A stretch of DNA of 35,903 bases from a virus. Below the pieces are notes generated by a model. The model did no database searches. It was given only the letters and a program-made list of their open reading frames with translations, and was not told the origin of the DNA. Below, piece by piece: positions 1 through 7,324 of the stretch; positions within the stretch are counted from its first letter, which is position 1, and each line of letters opens with the position of its first letter. Both the position numbers and the translations under genes were made by a program. The stretch is taken from the IMG/VR virus record IMGVR_UViG_3300028571_000058, positions 1 through 35,903 of that record. The stretch is one strand, 5' to 3'.

Positions 1-526
1 CTAGTTCGGCAATCTTAGCTTTTGTAATCTGTACGAACGGAGCCTCTACCCTAAAGTTTTTGTCGGCGTGACCGTCTGTACCTAAGACAAATGCTTCCGA
101 GATGGCCTCAATAAATTCAGGTCGGCAGTCTGGGTAGATGTAGTGGTCGCCAGCATGTACGCCAGTAGCTACAAACTCAGACCCACGTGATACTGCTATG
201 CCAGTGGCGATAGCCAGCATGATTGCGTTGCGGTTAGGCACTACGGTAATACGCATGGTTTCCTCGGCGTAGTGTCCGTCTGGTACTTCAACGTCATCGG
301 ACGTAAGACTTGACCCAGCTAGAGCAGACTTTAGAGCTGTAAGGTCTACAACCTGCCAAGAGGCATCAAGGGCCTTAGCAATAAGTTCTAAACTAAGAAG
401 TTCTTTGGAGTGACGCTGACCATAATTGAACCCCACTAAATGAACATCCATCTCTTTACTGGCGTAGTAGTAGGCGAGTGTGGCTGAGTCCATACCGCCT
501 GACACAATCAAAGTAACTTCTGGCAT
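1..526 (-). CDS. queC: QueC, 7-cyano-7-deazaguanine (preQ0) synthase, partial
   Basis: QueC converts 7-carboxy-7-deazaguanine to preQ0 using ATP and ammonia; in phages preQ0 feeds DNA deazaguanine modification. The N-terminal 175 residues are in the window and the rest runs off the left edge. Residues 9-16 read SGGMDSAT, the PP-loop ATP-binding motif of the N-type ATP pyrophosphatase fold. The stretches FNYGQRHSKE and VPNRNAIMLAIA are also typical of QueC. The C-terminal zinc cysteines would lie outside. ATG at 526 follows a clear AAGGAG ribosome site. The gene lies 68 bases downstream of a DpdA-like transglycosylase in the same direction, which supports a DNA-modification role rather than tRNA queuosine. 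QueD, QueE and FolE, if encoded, should be beyond the edge. Confidence 0.93.
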   Translation of the reverse strand, partial: MPEVTLIVSGGMDSATLAYYYASKEMDVHLVGFNYGQRHSKELLSLELIAKALDASWQVVDLTALKSALAGSSLTSDDVEVPDGHYAEETMRITVVPNRNAIMLAIATGIAVSRGSEFVATGVHAGDHYIYPDCRPEFIEAISEAFVLGTDGHADKNFRVEAPFVQITKAKIAEL

Positions 527-594
527 CTAATCTCCTTGTTATCTAGTGTAGTGCTTTTGTGCTATAAACTGTATCAAACTAACTTACAGCGTGT

Positions 595-1539
595 CTATAA
601 ATCTTGTGTCATTTTTAGGTGACCAATGTAGGTATCTACAAAGTGTACAGACGGTCCAACGGTACGGCCCATGCTGTTGAAGTCCTTTTCGGCAGACCCC
701 GCTACGTGTATGTGTGGGCCAGCTACCTCAACTTTAGGATTGACCCCGTAAGACGGTGGACTGACATTATGTCTGTGTCTTAGAAAATTTTCCATCTGCT
801 GAACTGAGGCTACGGATAATCTAACTAACTGTCGCCTTGTGTGTGTATTTGAGATAGCTACCTCATCGGGGTCACAATTATAGACTTTTCTAAGTAGCTC
901 TGTGTGCTGGTAGATTTCTTTACCGTCTAGGTTGATGCCGATGTTTTTACCAGTCTTTGGATTGAAAAGGCTAAGTCTGCCAAACCTGTAGGCTGACGAG
1001 AATCCAGATGAGTCCACTGAGTACCAAGGCAGATTCAACACTAGTTGTGGATGAGTAACACCCCAACCATGAAACCTTACATCTGGAAAGTTATCCCTAG
1101 CGTACTTAAAAACAGCAAGTGTCCAGCGTAGTAGTCTTTGGCTCTCAGATTTTTTAGATACCATACCACCCAGACCTAGAAAATTTACACCGTCATCTAC
1201 GTAGCGGTCTAATTCTTTTGGGTCACACCCGTAATGTATTGTCGGAATTATATCTAGGTCTTGGCTTTTTAGGTATTTGTAATTATCCCAACTACCGTCC
1301 TTGTCGCCAATGACGTCAAGACTGGCTAACCAAGCCAAGTTTTCCTTCCACTTATGACCCCACCTTATGAAAGCCTCAATGTCTATTGGCTTGCCTTGGG
1401 TTTCTGCTGAGTAAGCACCGCTGTCCCCGATTAGCCTAAGACCCCAACCCTGCATCTCTGCGATGTCTTTGCTCTTGAAGTAATGAAAACTAGCTAGGGA
1501 ATTTACGGGATACCTTAGCTTGATGGGGTCTTGTGTCAA
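595..1539 (-). CDS. dpdA: DpdA-like 7-deazaguanine DNA transglycosylase (TGT fold)
   Basis: A 314-residue protein with the active-site layout of tRNA-guanine transglycosylases. Seen: GDSGAYS at 38-44 (substrate-binding Asp39, equivalent to the DSGG of TGT), Asp75 in LDVIGD, GLGGM at 122-126 (the glycine loop that reads the base), HGWGVT at 157-162, and SVDSSGF at 174-180 with Asp176 as probable nucleophile. The C-terminal CxCxxC zinc site of tRNA TGTs is absent, as in phage DpdA enzymes, which swap guanine in DNA for preQ0 or a derivative. TTG start at 1539 overlaps the TGA stop of the ParB-like gene, so the two are probably coupled. QueC lies just downstream. Assignment to DpdA rather than another TGT relative is inferred from motifs and context. 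Confidence 0.8.
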   Translation of the reverse strand: MTQDPIKLRYPVNSLASFHYFKSKDIAEMQGWGLRLIGDSGAYSAETQGKPIDIEAFIRWGHKWKENLAWLASLDVIGDKDGSWDNYKYLKSQDLDIIPTIHYGCDPKELDRYVDDGVNFLGLGGMVSKKSESQRLLRWTLAVFKYARDNFPDVRFHGWGVTHPQLVLNLPWYSVDSSGFSSAYRFGRLSLFNPKTGKNIGINLDGKEIYQHTELLRKVYNCDPDEVAISNTHTRRQLVRLSVASVQQMENFLRHRHNVSPPSYGVNPKVEVAGPHIHVAGSAEKDFNSMGRTVGPSVHFVDTYIGHLKMTQDL

Positions 1540-2129
1540 GTCAAACTCTCAAAGGCAGCATCTATGGCCTTGCTTGTGGCCGCCGTTACATCTGATAACC
1601 CAGTTGCCTTTAGAGCGGCTTTCCATTTCTCTGCTGTCAGGAACGGTACGTAGATAGTTATACGGGTCATACCATCTTCCTCTGTAGGTTCACCTATCTG
1701 GTCATAAAGTGCGTCTAGGTTAGGAGCCTCACCCCAAATTTTTGTTAGTGAGTCAATCTCCTTTTCATCAAAACCAACTGATTCAAGTAGTGGCTCTGGT
1801 AATGATTGCAAAGCGTCAAGCAGGGCTGGTCTATCCCAAGCAGATAGTTCACCAGTTCTGTTGTCTGCAATAGCGTAGGCCCGTTGTGTAGCGTCATCCC
1901 AGTCTGCTGGTGCTTCCACTACGGCAATCTCTTTCCAACCCAGCAACCCAGCAGCTTCAAGTGTGCCATTACCAGCGATTACAAGGCCAGCTTTATTCAC
2001 AACAATGGGCTTCCGCTGTCCGAACGCCTCAAGGCTTTTTACAATGGCAGCCAAACTAGGAGCGTCATGCTCTCTGGCGTTATCAGCATCTAAAGCCAAG
2101 TCACTAATTTTACGCATTTCTATTTTCAT
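1536..2129 (-). CDS. ParB/Srx-like domain protein
   Basis: A 197-residue protein. The first ~95 residues form a ParB-like nuclease/CTPase-type domain: ISDLALDADNAREH, IVKSLEAFGQRKPIVV, then VIAGNGTLEAAGLLG, matching the usual order LxPNPxNxR, I..si..fG...Pi.v and i.GhtRl.Aa..lG. The usual GHxR arginine motif is replaced by GNGT, which is common in phage members. The C-terminal half is unassigned. Phage ParB-like proteins are often coupled to DNA-modifying enzymes; here its stop overlaps the start of the DpdA-like gene by four bases, suggesting that it could help direct or regulate base exchange (inference). ATG at 2129 with AGGA a few bases upstream. Confidence 0.75.
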   Translation of the reverse strand: MKIEMRKISDLALDADNAREHDAPSLAAIVKSLEAFGQRKPIVVNKAGLVIAGNGTLEAAGLLGWKEIAVVEAPADWDDATQRAYAIADNRTGELSAWDRPALLDALQSLPEPLLESVGFDEKEIDSLTKIWGEAPNLDALYDQIGEPTEEDGMTRITIYVPFLTAEKWKAALKATGLSDVTAATSKAIDAAFESLT

Positions 2130-2168
2130 TTGGAATCCTGTCTATGTGGCAACTTGTTTAGTCTACTG

Positions 2169-2645
2169 TTATTCGCTTGGATTTGTTAGTCTTTGGTACT
2201 CTAGTTTAGCTGTGTCTAGGTTGTCCTGTGTTAGAAATAATACCCGCAAGCCCTCATCAAGACTGTCATAAACTTGAGCGTAGCCAAGGGGGTCTGATTT
2301 ATCTATAATCTCAAACCAAGGGGTGTTGATTACTACCAAGGCCTCTGTGTGGTAAAGCTGGGTCAGCTCATCATCGTTGTTGATACCCGCCTTTAGAATT
2401 TGGTCTGTATAGTGTAGAAAAACATCACCACCCTGTGTCCTTAGCCTCATCTCGCCATTACGTATAAGGATTAGGTCTTGGGTAGCGAACAGCTCCTCAT
2501 AACCATCCTTGTATCTATAGAACTCGGCTAGTTGTTGTGGTTCATGTGATTGCCCCTGATAACAAGTTTTATTTACTACTGGAGTCCAACCCCTACGCTC
2601 CCAGTCAAGAAAAATAGTGGCCTTACAGTGTTGGCATCTAAACAT
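2169..2645 (-). CDS. hypothetical protein with N-terminal zinc-finger cysteines
   Basis: A 158-residue protein not recognised by family. It begins with CQHC (residues 4-7), and a third cysteine in KTCYQG (residue 28) follows, so a small zinc ribbon at the N-terminus is possible but incomplete. The rest is mixed alpha/beta with many acidic residues. The start (ATG 2645) overlaps the end of the upstream gene by eight bases, showing translational coupling in the leftward operon that leads to the ParB-like and DpdA-like genes. Confidence 0.6.
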   Translation of the reverse strand: MFRCQHCKATIFLDWERRGWTPVVNKTCYQGQSHEPQQLAEFYRYKDGYEELFATQDLILIRNGEMRLRTQGGDVFLHYTDQILKAGINNDDELTQLYHTEALVVINTPWFEIIDKSDPLGYAQVYDSLDEGLRVLFLTQDNLDTAKLEYQRLTNPSE

Positions 2646-2937
2646 TTGTTTGCTCCCTCCAGTTCTCGGCAGTTAGCCAGCGACCAGTATCAAAGTCAAA
2701 GACTCGCATCTCTACTGTATCTAGGTTCCAGTTTTCCTCATTGGCTAACCTAGCTGGGATTAGGTCGTCATAAGCTCTCTCAAAAGCTGCCTGTGCTGTG
2801 TCGGCTTCTAGTATCAGTACCGTATTAGCTATCACCACAAATTTATTAGAATTAGAAACTTCTTGGCCTTGTGTATCCCTGTAGTCCTGAACGGCGTGTA
2901 GGGCTTTTAGAAATTGTTTGGAGCGGTCATTTGACAT
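2638..2937 (-). CDS. hypothetical protein (99 aa)
   Basis: A 99-residue protein with no recognised family. It contains an aromatic, acidic stretch near the C-terminus (DFDTGRWLTAENWREQ). I chose ATG at 2937 because GAAAGGA sits just upstream; a TTG 15 bases earlier is also in frame but overlaps that ribosome site. It is followed without a gap by the 158-residue zinc-finger-like protein. Confidence 0.6.
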   Translation of the reverse strand: MSNDRSKQFLKALHAVQDYRDTQGQEVSNSNKFVVIANTVLILEADTAQAAFERAYDDLIPARLANEENWNLDTVEMRVFDFDTGRWLTAENWREQTNV

Positions 2938-2962
2938 TTGTTTTCCTTTCAAATTTGTAGAG

Positions 2963-2988
2963 CGGGGGCCACACCTTGGTGACCCCCG
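2963..2988. terminator. GC-rich hairpin between the DUF932 gene and the 99-aa gene
   Basis: Inverted repeat with ten-base arms (CGGGGGCCAC at 2963-2972 and GTGACCCCCG at 2979-2988) around a six-base loop. On the plus strand it is followed by TACTTTTTT but has one C:A mismatch. On the minus strand, the direction of the flanking genes, the mismatch becomes a G:U pair but there is no U tract. It may attenuate leftward transcription or stop rightward read-through. Confidence 0.45.
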
Positions 2989-2995
2989 TACTTTT

Positions 2996-3994
2996 TTAGA
3001 CTCGGCTTAGCAATCTGAAAGCGTTGGCTTTCATGTCATCTGATGTACCAGAGGCTACGGCCATCGCTCTGTACTTCTGCATCTGACTAGCAGACTTACC
3101 TTGGGTAGTGACAAAGTGGTCTAGATACTCTGTCACTGCTTGGTAGCCAGCCCACGCTGTATTTCTAATCTCTGTGTTGGTTGGGCTGTCCAAGAACAAC
3201 TCCATCAAACTGTTCCGATTACTTTCGGTACGGGTCTGGATTGTTTGGCTTGGGTCATCTGGCATAGCGTAAAGTTGCTCGATGATTTCGTAGAACTTAG
3301 CCTCATCAAGTGTGGTCTGAATCATCTTCTCAGCTTCTACCTGAAAAGCATCTAGGTAGTTGAAGGTCATCTGTAGTGTGTCCCTTGCCTGACTAATGAT
3401 TCCGTCTTTACCACTCTTAGTGTGGCGAACACTGAACCTGCTCTTAGCGGCTCTAAGTGCTGCCGCCTGAGTATTTGCACATACGATACGCACTGGTGTC
3501 ACAATAAATTGGAAAGCCTTAGTGCCATCGTGGCTGTTTAGTGCTGCGATGTAAGTTTCTACTTTGTCTACTCCACCGATGTTTATGTGGTCAGGTAGCT
3601 TCATTGTGATAAATGTTTGTCTACCACCTTTTAGGCTACCCGCTGTTTCAAAGTGAGCACCTGATTCGTCTACCAATGCGTTTAGCAAGTCGGCGTGGTC
3701 CTCGTTTTGAATTGGTGTGTATTTAGACCCAACGACACCAAGTACATCCGCTTGGTTATCTACGAACGGGTTATCCCTAACTGTTGCATACCTGTCTGCA
3801 ATCTCAATAATCTCATCGCCAACTTTTGTAAAGACTGGCTCTTTACGAACGTTCCAATTACTAAGTTTTGCGAACCGTAGTGCTTCTTCTGCTGTTAGGG
3901 AATCTGGAACCACTGTACCCAGTGAGTGCCATGCTGTTTCTCTTACGCTTACAAAGGCCGCTTGGTCCTCATAAGTTTCAATTTGGTGTGCCAT
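2996..3994 (-). CDS. DUF932 family phage/plasmid protein
   Basis: A 332-residue protein resembling DUF932 / TIGR03299 phage-plasmid-like proteins, which are common in actinobacterial phages and plasmids and have no known biochemical role. Supporting stretches are RETAWHSLGT near the N-terminus, a central VGSKYTPIQNED, the motif FITMKLPDH, and TPVRIVCANTQAAA at roughly residues 162-175, all characteristic of this family. Length fits the family. ATG at 3994 is preceded by GAGAGGAAAAC. It is the first gene of the leftward run down to queC and has a palindrome (4011-4028) in its leader. Confidence 0.75.
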   Translation of the reverse strand: MAHQIETYEDQAAFVSVRETAWHSLGTVVPDSLTAEEALRFAKLSNWNVRKEPVFTKVGDEIIEIADRYATVRDNPFVDNQADVLGVVGSKYTPIQNEDHADLLNALVDESGAHFETAGSLKGGRQTFITMKLPDHINIGGVDKVETYIAALNSHDGTKAFQFIVTPVRIVCANTQAAALRAAKSRFSVRHTKSGKDGIISQARDTLQMTFNYLDAFQVEAEKMIQTTLDEAKFYEIIEQLYAMPDDPSQTIQTRTESNRNSLMELFLDSPTNTEIRNTAWAGYQAVTEYLDHFVTTQGKSASQMQKYRAMAVASGTSDDMKANAFRLLSRV

Positions 3995-4010
3995 GTTTTC
4001 CTCTCATTTG

Positions 4011-4028
4011 TAGGCCTTGCTTGGCCTA
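4011..4028. promoter_or_regulatory. inverted repeat in the leader of the DUF932 gene
   Basis: Perfect six-base arms TAGGCC and GGCCTA around TTGCTT, 17 bases upstream of the DUF932 start codon. It lies in the 209-base region between divergent genes and could be an operator or a leader hairpin. No regulator is tied to it. Confidence 0.35.
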
Positions 4029-4134
4029 TAGATTTACCCTCACATGAATTAGAGAGAAAAGCAAGTATTTACAAACTTTATTTTGGCCCCTAAAATCACC
4101 CCTAAAACCTTGTATTTACGGGGTGTTTCAATAG

Positions 4135-4164
4135 TTGTATTTTGTGCCATAAATGTGTTATAGT
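4135..4164 (+). promoter_or_regulatory. sigma-70-type promoter for the 4204-4741 cassette
   Basis: A -35 like TTGTAT (4135-4140), an 18-base spacer and a -10 like TATAGT (4159-4164) point rightward, about 40 bases ahead of the first small gene. The rest of the 3995-4203 gap is AT-rich with no gene. Confidence 0.55.
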
Positions 4165-4203
4165 AAGTATGTAAGGGAGAGGACAGGAAAGAAGGTGAAG
4201 TAA

Positions 4204-4365
4204 TTGGATAAGAACGAGCGTTTTGATGAGGTGTTCAACGATGTCTACCCACGTGTGGTGTTTGGACAGTTGAGTTATGCCCCTGCTGAAGTGTTCAAGG
4301 CGGTAGACCCAATAGCCTACCGTATTGAAGTAGCAGACTTTGAGTGCGAAGAAGAAGACAACTAA
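4204..4365 (+). CDS. small acidic hypothetical protein (53 aa)
   Basis: A 53-residue protein starting at TTG 4204 after AAGGTGAAG and ending in an acidic tail (ECEEEDN). It carries the stretch FGQLSYAPAEVFKAVDPIAYRIEVADFE, which looks like a folded small protein, but I do not recognise the family. Regular downstream spacing to the next ribosome site (AAGGAGAGG right after its stop) supports it as the first gene of the cassette. Confidence 0.55.
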   Translation: MDKNERFDEVFNDVYPRVVFGQLSYAPAEVFKAVDPIAYRIEVADFECEEEDN

Positions 4366-4379
4366 GGAGAGGAAAAGTA

Positions 4380-4532
4380 ATGTTTGTTTGGAAAATTGAG
4401 GTTCGTGGCTCAGGGGTGCAACCTTATGAGTTCACAAGTGAAAAAGAAGCCAGAGCTTTTGCCGAGGCAACTTATCCTTGGACTGGACAGTCTTGGCGAG
4501 CAGTTCGTGTTCGTAAGGCGGTCAAGGTATAA
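4380..4532 (+). CDS. small basic hypothetical protein (50 aa)
   Basis: A 50-residue protein from ATG 4380, which follows a strong AAGGAGAGG. It reads as a short strand-helix-strand domain (MFVWKIEVRG, then FTSEKEARAFAEATYP, then WRAVRVRKAVKV), a layout seen in many small phage proteins. Function unknown. Confidence 0.6.
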   Translation: MFVWKIEVRGSGVQPYEFTSEKEARAFAEATYPWTGQSWRAVRVRKAVKV

Positions 4533-4552
4533 AATAATGATGGAGGTGAAAA

Positions 4553-4741
4553 ATGAAACGTGTGGCTAAAGGAACAATCTGGAAGTCCAAAATCACTGGC
4601 GGTGAGGTAGAGGTTATGTACCAAGCTGTTGATGAGTGGGTGGGAGTAAAGATACTTGGAACCAACATAAAGGAGCCTTATTTAGAGCTTGCCTCTAAAG
4701 CGTTTGGAACTAATCTCGTATTGGTAGAGGACAAAAACTAA
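4553..4741 (+). CDS. small hypothetical protein (62 aa)
   Basis: A 62-residue protein from ATG 4553 with GGAGGTG just upstream. It is beta-rich with no recognised motif. Last gene of the three-gene rightward cassette, followed 15 bases later by a strong terminator. Confidence 0.6.
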   Translation: MKRVAKGTIWKSKITGGEVEVMYQAVDEWVGVKILGTNIKEPYLELASKAFGTNLVLVEDKN

Positions 4742-4756
4742 CCACCAGTTACAATG

Positions 4757-4790
4757 AACCGTCTAGCTAATCAGTTAGACGGTTTCTTTT
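4757..4790 (+). terminator. rho-independent terminator of the small rightward cassette
   Basis: AACCGTCTAGCT (4757-4768) pairs with AGTTAGACGGTT (4773-4784) over 12 positions with one G:U, a four-base AATC loop, then TTCTTTTT. The polarity suits the rightward cassette. The stop codon of the leftward WhiB-like gene lies inside the hairpin. Confidence 0.85.
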
Positions 4791-5090
4791 TGCTCTCATC
4801 TTCATGCGTGATGACGGAGAACGACCACCCCATACACCATGCGTAGAGTTTGATTCAATCGCCGCCTCCAAGCACAGTGAGCGTAGTGGACATGGTGGCA
4901 TCGGTGAGCTAACACCATCACCCTTACTGCCGTTGCAACCCCGTTTAGCGGTAGTCAAATCCTCTGAGTTTTCAGCATCCCAAATTATTGGTGCTTGCAT
5001 ACATAAAGCCTGAACCTCAATGGCTTTATCGTAAAGCTCATCAAGTAATGCAGAGGCTTTCTCTGTAAGTACCAAGAACTCAGACAGCAC
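4767..5090 (-). CDS. WhiB-family iron-sulfur transcription regulator (variant)
   Basis: WhiB (Wbl) proteins are [4Fe-4S] transcription factors found only in actinobacteria and their phages. In this 107-residue protein Cys30, Cys52, Cys67 and Cys73 are candidate cluster ligands. CPLRSLC (67-73) gives the canonical C-x5-C, CLEAAI follows, and GVWGGRS (85-91) is the family's turn before a basic C-terminus (MKMRAKRNR). The canonical C-x2-C between ligands two and three is expanded to C-x14-C. Start is GTG at 5090, directly after the helicase stop (TAG). Phage Wbl proteins such as that of mycobacteriophage TM4 can repress host whiB genes and alter septation; a similar role here is inference. Confidence 0.8.
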   Translation of the reverse strand: MLSEFLVLTEKASALLDELYDKAIEVQALCMQAPIIWDAENSEDLTTAKRGCNGSKGDGVSSPMPPCPLRSLCLEAAIESNSTHGVWGGRSPSSRMKMRAKRNRLTD

Positions 5091-6314
5091 CTAAGACACC
5101 GCCCGTGCAAATTCTCCCTGCCATTTGAGTCTTACTAATGATGGTGGCCCCTGCCTATTCTTTGCTACGTCAAGAATCAGCGTATCATCTTCTTGGTGTA
5201 AAAGTATTACTACGTCCGAGTCTTGCTCAATGGCTCCTGACTCTCTAAGGTCGCTTAGCGATGGACGCTTATCCCCACGTTGCTCTGAATTACGGTTTAG
5301 TTGGCTCAGGGCTATGACGGGTACATCTAAATCCCTAGCTAGAATTTTTAGCTGTCGGCTCATCTCGGCAACAATCTCATGGCGGGGTCTGTTATCCCTG
5401 CTTGACATTAGCTGTAGGTAATCAACTACCACCCCACTAAGTGGCATAACCCGATGCACGCTTCTGGCAAAAGCCCTTATGTCGTGAACACTAACTTCAG
5501 CCCTGTCGTCAATAGCGATGTTGGGTTTTATCTCGGCACTAAGCCTAGCTACCCGCTCCCACTCAAGGTCACTTAGTCTGTTGTTCATAGTTGAGTCCAT
5601 GGGTATGGATGCACCAATAGAGATAATTCTTTTGTGAAGTTCCTGCCTACGCATCTCAAGTGATGAAAACGCAACAGCACCCTCTCGGCTTAGGACCATG
5701 GCACACTGCAAGCCAATAGAGGTTTTACCTTTTCCGGGTCTTGCACCAATAGTGTAAAGACTTCCGCTCCTAAATCCACCGATGGCTTTTGTTAGTACGG
5801 CCCATGGTGTTGGGAGGGCTCGGCTCGGTAGTGACATGGAGTCAAGGGTGTCCCCAATCTCATCACTGATAAACGAAACGGTATTGGCTCTTATACCCAA
5901 GGCCGAGTCAATCTTGCCCCTAGCGGTTTCTGTTAGGAAACTGAACTCAACTTTTTTGGTGTCATCCATAATGGTCAGAGCAGCGTCATGGACCCTACGT
6001 CTAACGGCTGACTCGTAGATAATTCCAGCGTAAAAAGTTGCGTTGGCAGCGGTTGGGGTCATGGTCATTAGCTCGTGCAAGTAAGTTAGGTCTAGGGTTT
6101 TTATTTCCTGAAACGTAACATCAGCGGAGATAGTAAGCACGTCTACGGCATCGCCATTTACAAACTTGTGCCGCATAATCCTAAACAAACGACCATGCTT
6201 GTTATCGTAAAAATCCTCTGGAGTAAGTGTGATGTCCTCAAGTATTTTGTACTCAAGCAACACGGCTCCCAGTAGTGCTTTTTCTGCCTCTATGTTGTGA
6301 AGCACTTGGGTCAT
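5091..6314 (-). CDS. dnaB: DnaB-type replicative helicase
   Basis: A 407-residue hexameric 5'-3' helicase of the DnaB family. The N-terminal domain (about 1-100) starts with the usual NIEAEKALLGAVL. The RecA-like ATPase domain has Walker A GARPGKGKT at 190-198, catalytic Glu in SSLEM (~220), Walker B VVVDYLQL at 295-302 and the H4-type VIALSQLNR, followed by the arginine-finger region. It is slightly shorter than bacterial DnaB (about 450-470). Its start overlaps the stop of the small upstream gene (ATGA), which in turn abuts the initiator gene, giving a compact initiator-loader-helicase operon. Confidence 0.95.
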   Translation of the reverse strand: MTQVLHNIEAEKALLGAVLLEYKILEDITLTPEDFYDNKHGRLFRIMRHKFVNGDAVDVLTISADVTFQEIKTLDLTYLHELMTMTPTAANATFYAGIIYESAVRRRVHDAALTIMDDTKKVEFSFLTETARGKIDSALGIRANTVSFISDEIGDTLDSMSLPSRALPTPWAVLTKAIGGFRSGSLYTIGARPGKGKTSIGLQCAMVLSREGAVAFSSLEMRRQELHKRIISIGASIPMDSTMNNRLSDLEWERVARLSAEIKPNIAIDDRAEVSVHDIRAFARSVHRVMPLSGVVVDYLQLMSSRDNRPRHEIVAEMSRQLKILARDLDVPVIALSQLNRNSEQRGDKRPSLSDLRESGAIEQDSDVVILLHQEDDTLILDVAKNRQGPPSLVRLKWQGEFARAVS

Positions 6315-6547
6315 GTGACAATCCTTTTTTTACGCTCGTCTTTTACTTCTCTGGCTCCCCGTACGATGTGTGCGGGTTTGACTGAATCGGTGCTGTTTCG
6401 GTAGTGCCTGACTAACGCTTCTAGAGCGTCATCAAATACCAAGTCCTGTATTATCTCGTGCCATGCCCTAATGGTTTCGTTGGTTGCTTCTCTGTTTTCT
6501 ATCAAGGCGATTTTAGCCAGTATAACCCCCGTCTGGGAGATGTCCAT
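6311..6547 (-). CDS. small helicase-loader-like protein
   Basis: A 78-residue, probably all-helical protein. The pattern of two helices (TGVILAKIALIENREATNE, then AWHEIIQDLVFDDALEALVRHYR) followed by KPAHIVRGAREVKDER resembles small proteins found before replicative helicases in actinophages and the G39P helicase loader/inhibitor family of phage SPP1. The position between initiator and DnaB, overlapping both by 1-4 bases, supports a loader role. Sequence similarity alone is weak. Confidence 0.55.
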   Translation of the reverse strand: MDISQTGVILAKIALIENREATNETIRAWHEIIQDLVFDDALEALVRHYRNSTDSVKPAHIVRGAREVKDERKKRIVT

Positions 6548-7287
6548 TATTCAACCTCCTTTCGGTTCATCTCGGCTGACCTGCGTAGGATGTCTACGGC
6601 GGTAGCTGTTGGGTTTGATTTGGTAGCTAACCCGCTTGGGTCATCTAACCAACGTTCTTGATTTAGCCAAGTGGTCGGGTGGGGTATGAATTGCATCTCT
6701 GGAAGCTTACCGCTTTGGGCGTACTGGCTACAGCCGTCAAGTATCTCGTCTGCTGTGGCCTTGGTTAGTGCCTTATCAAAAGCAACCTTGGTAGCACCCT
6801 TGCCGATTTTACGTGGGTACATTTTCCAGAAGTCCTCAAAAACATCTGAGTAGCTAAGTTCTTTAGGTTTCTTAGTATTGGTTTCTTTTATATTAGGTTT
6901 CTTAAGTCTGCGATTTTCCGTAAGTGGGTTTTCCGTCATTAGGTTTTCTTCTTGATTTTCCGTTTTTAGGTTTTCGCCGTCAAACGGGTCTTGGATAATC
7001 CACTCGCTACCGTCAATGCGTTGCTTGTCATCCCTGATGAGTTGCCTGACTAAATAGCCGTTGTCTTGTAGTTGCTCAATAGCAGTTCTTACGGCGGTCA
7101 TACCATCAGGACCATCGTTAGCTAGGTGCTCTAAACTTATTCGCCAACCGCTTTGGTGACTCATAAGGAGCAACAGTATGCCCTTGGCCCGATAACCCAA
7201 ACGGTCATCTCTGGCCCATGTATTAGGAATTGCTGTGTATCTACCCTCAAAGCCAACTGGCTTACGTAAAAAACTAACTCTTTTCAT
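6547..7287 (-). CDS. replication initiator / replisome organiser (HTH)
   Basis: A 246-residue protein. The N-terminal ~90 residues hold a winged-helix domain (LGYRAKGILLLLMSH, then DGMTAVRTAIEQLQDNGYLVR), as in phage replisome organisers. A hydrophilic linker (about residues 103-140) is encoded by repeated DNA. The C-terminal part (FEDFWKMYPRKIGKGAT.., then PHPTTWLNQERW) matches the conserved tail of many phage replication proteins that contact the helicase loader. The arrangement of initiator, loader and helicase resembles lambda O/P and SPP1 38/39/40. It probably binds the iterons within its own gene. Confidence 0.8.
   Translation of the reverse strand: MKRVSFLRKPVGFEGRYTAIPNTWARDDRLGYRAKGILLLLMSHQSGWRISLEHLANDGPDGMTAVRTAIEQLQDNGYLVRQLIRDDKQRIDGSEWIIQDPFDGENLKTENQEENLMTENPLTENRRLKKPNIKETNTKKPKELSYSDVFEDFWKMYPRKIGKGATKVAFDKALTKATADEILDGCSQYAQSGKLPEMQFIPHPTTWLNQERWLDDPSGLATKSNPTATAVDILRRSAEMNRKEVE
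6856..6976. repeat. iteron-like direct repeats and AT-rich block in the initiator gene (candidate origin)
   Basis: Two 20-base copies at 6929-6948 and 6956-6975 (TTTTCCGTCATTAGGTTTTC and TTTTCCGTTTTTAGGTTTTC, 18 of 20 identical) lie exactly 27 bases apart. A third TTTTCCG is at 6914-6920. Adjacent 6856-6902 has further TTAGGTTTC-type units in very AT-rich DNA. They encode the repeated ENLKTEN / ENLMTEN / PLTEN linker. An origin inside the initiator gene, with iterons next to an AT-rich segment, is the lambda O arrangement. Origin function is inferred. Confidence 0.6.
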
Positions 7288-7324
7288 GGCTCCACTTTTC
7301 TGGTTGGATGACCTATGTTAGTCC

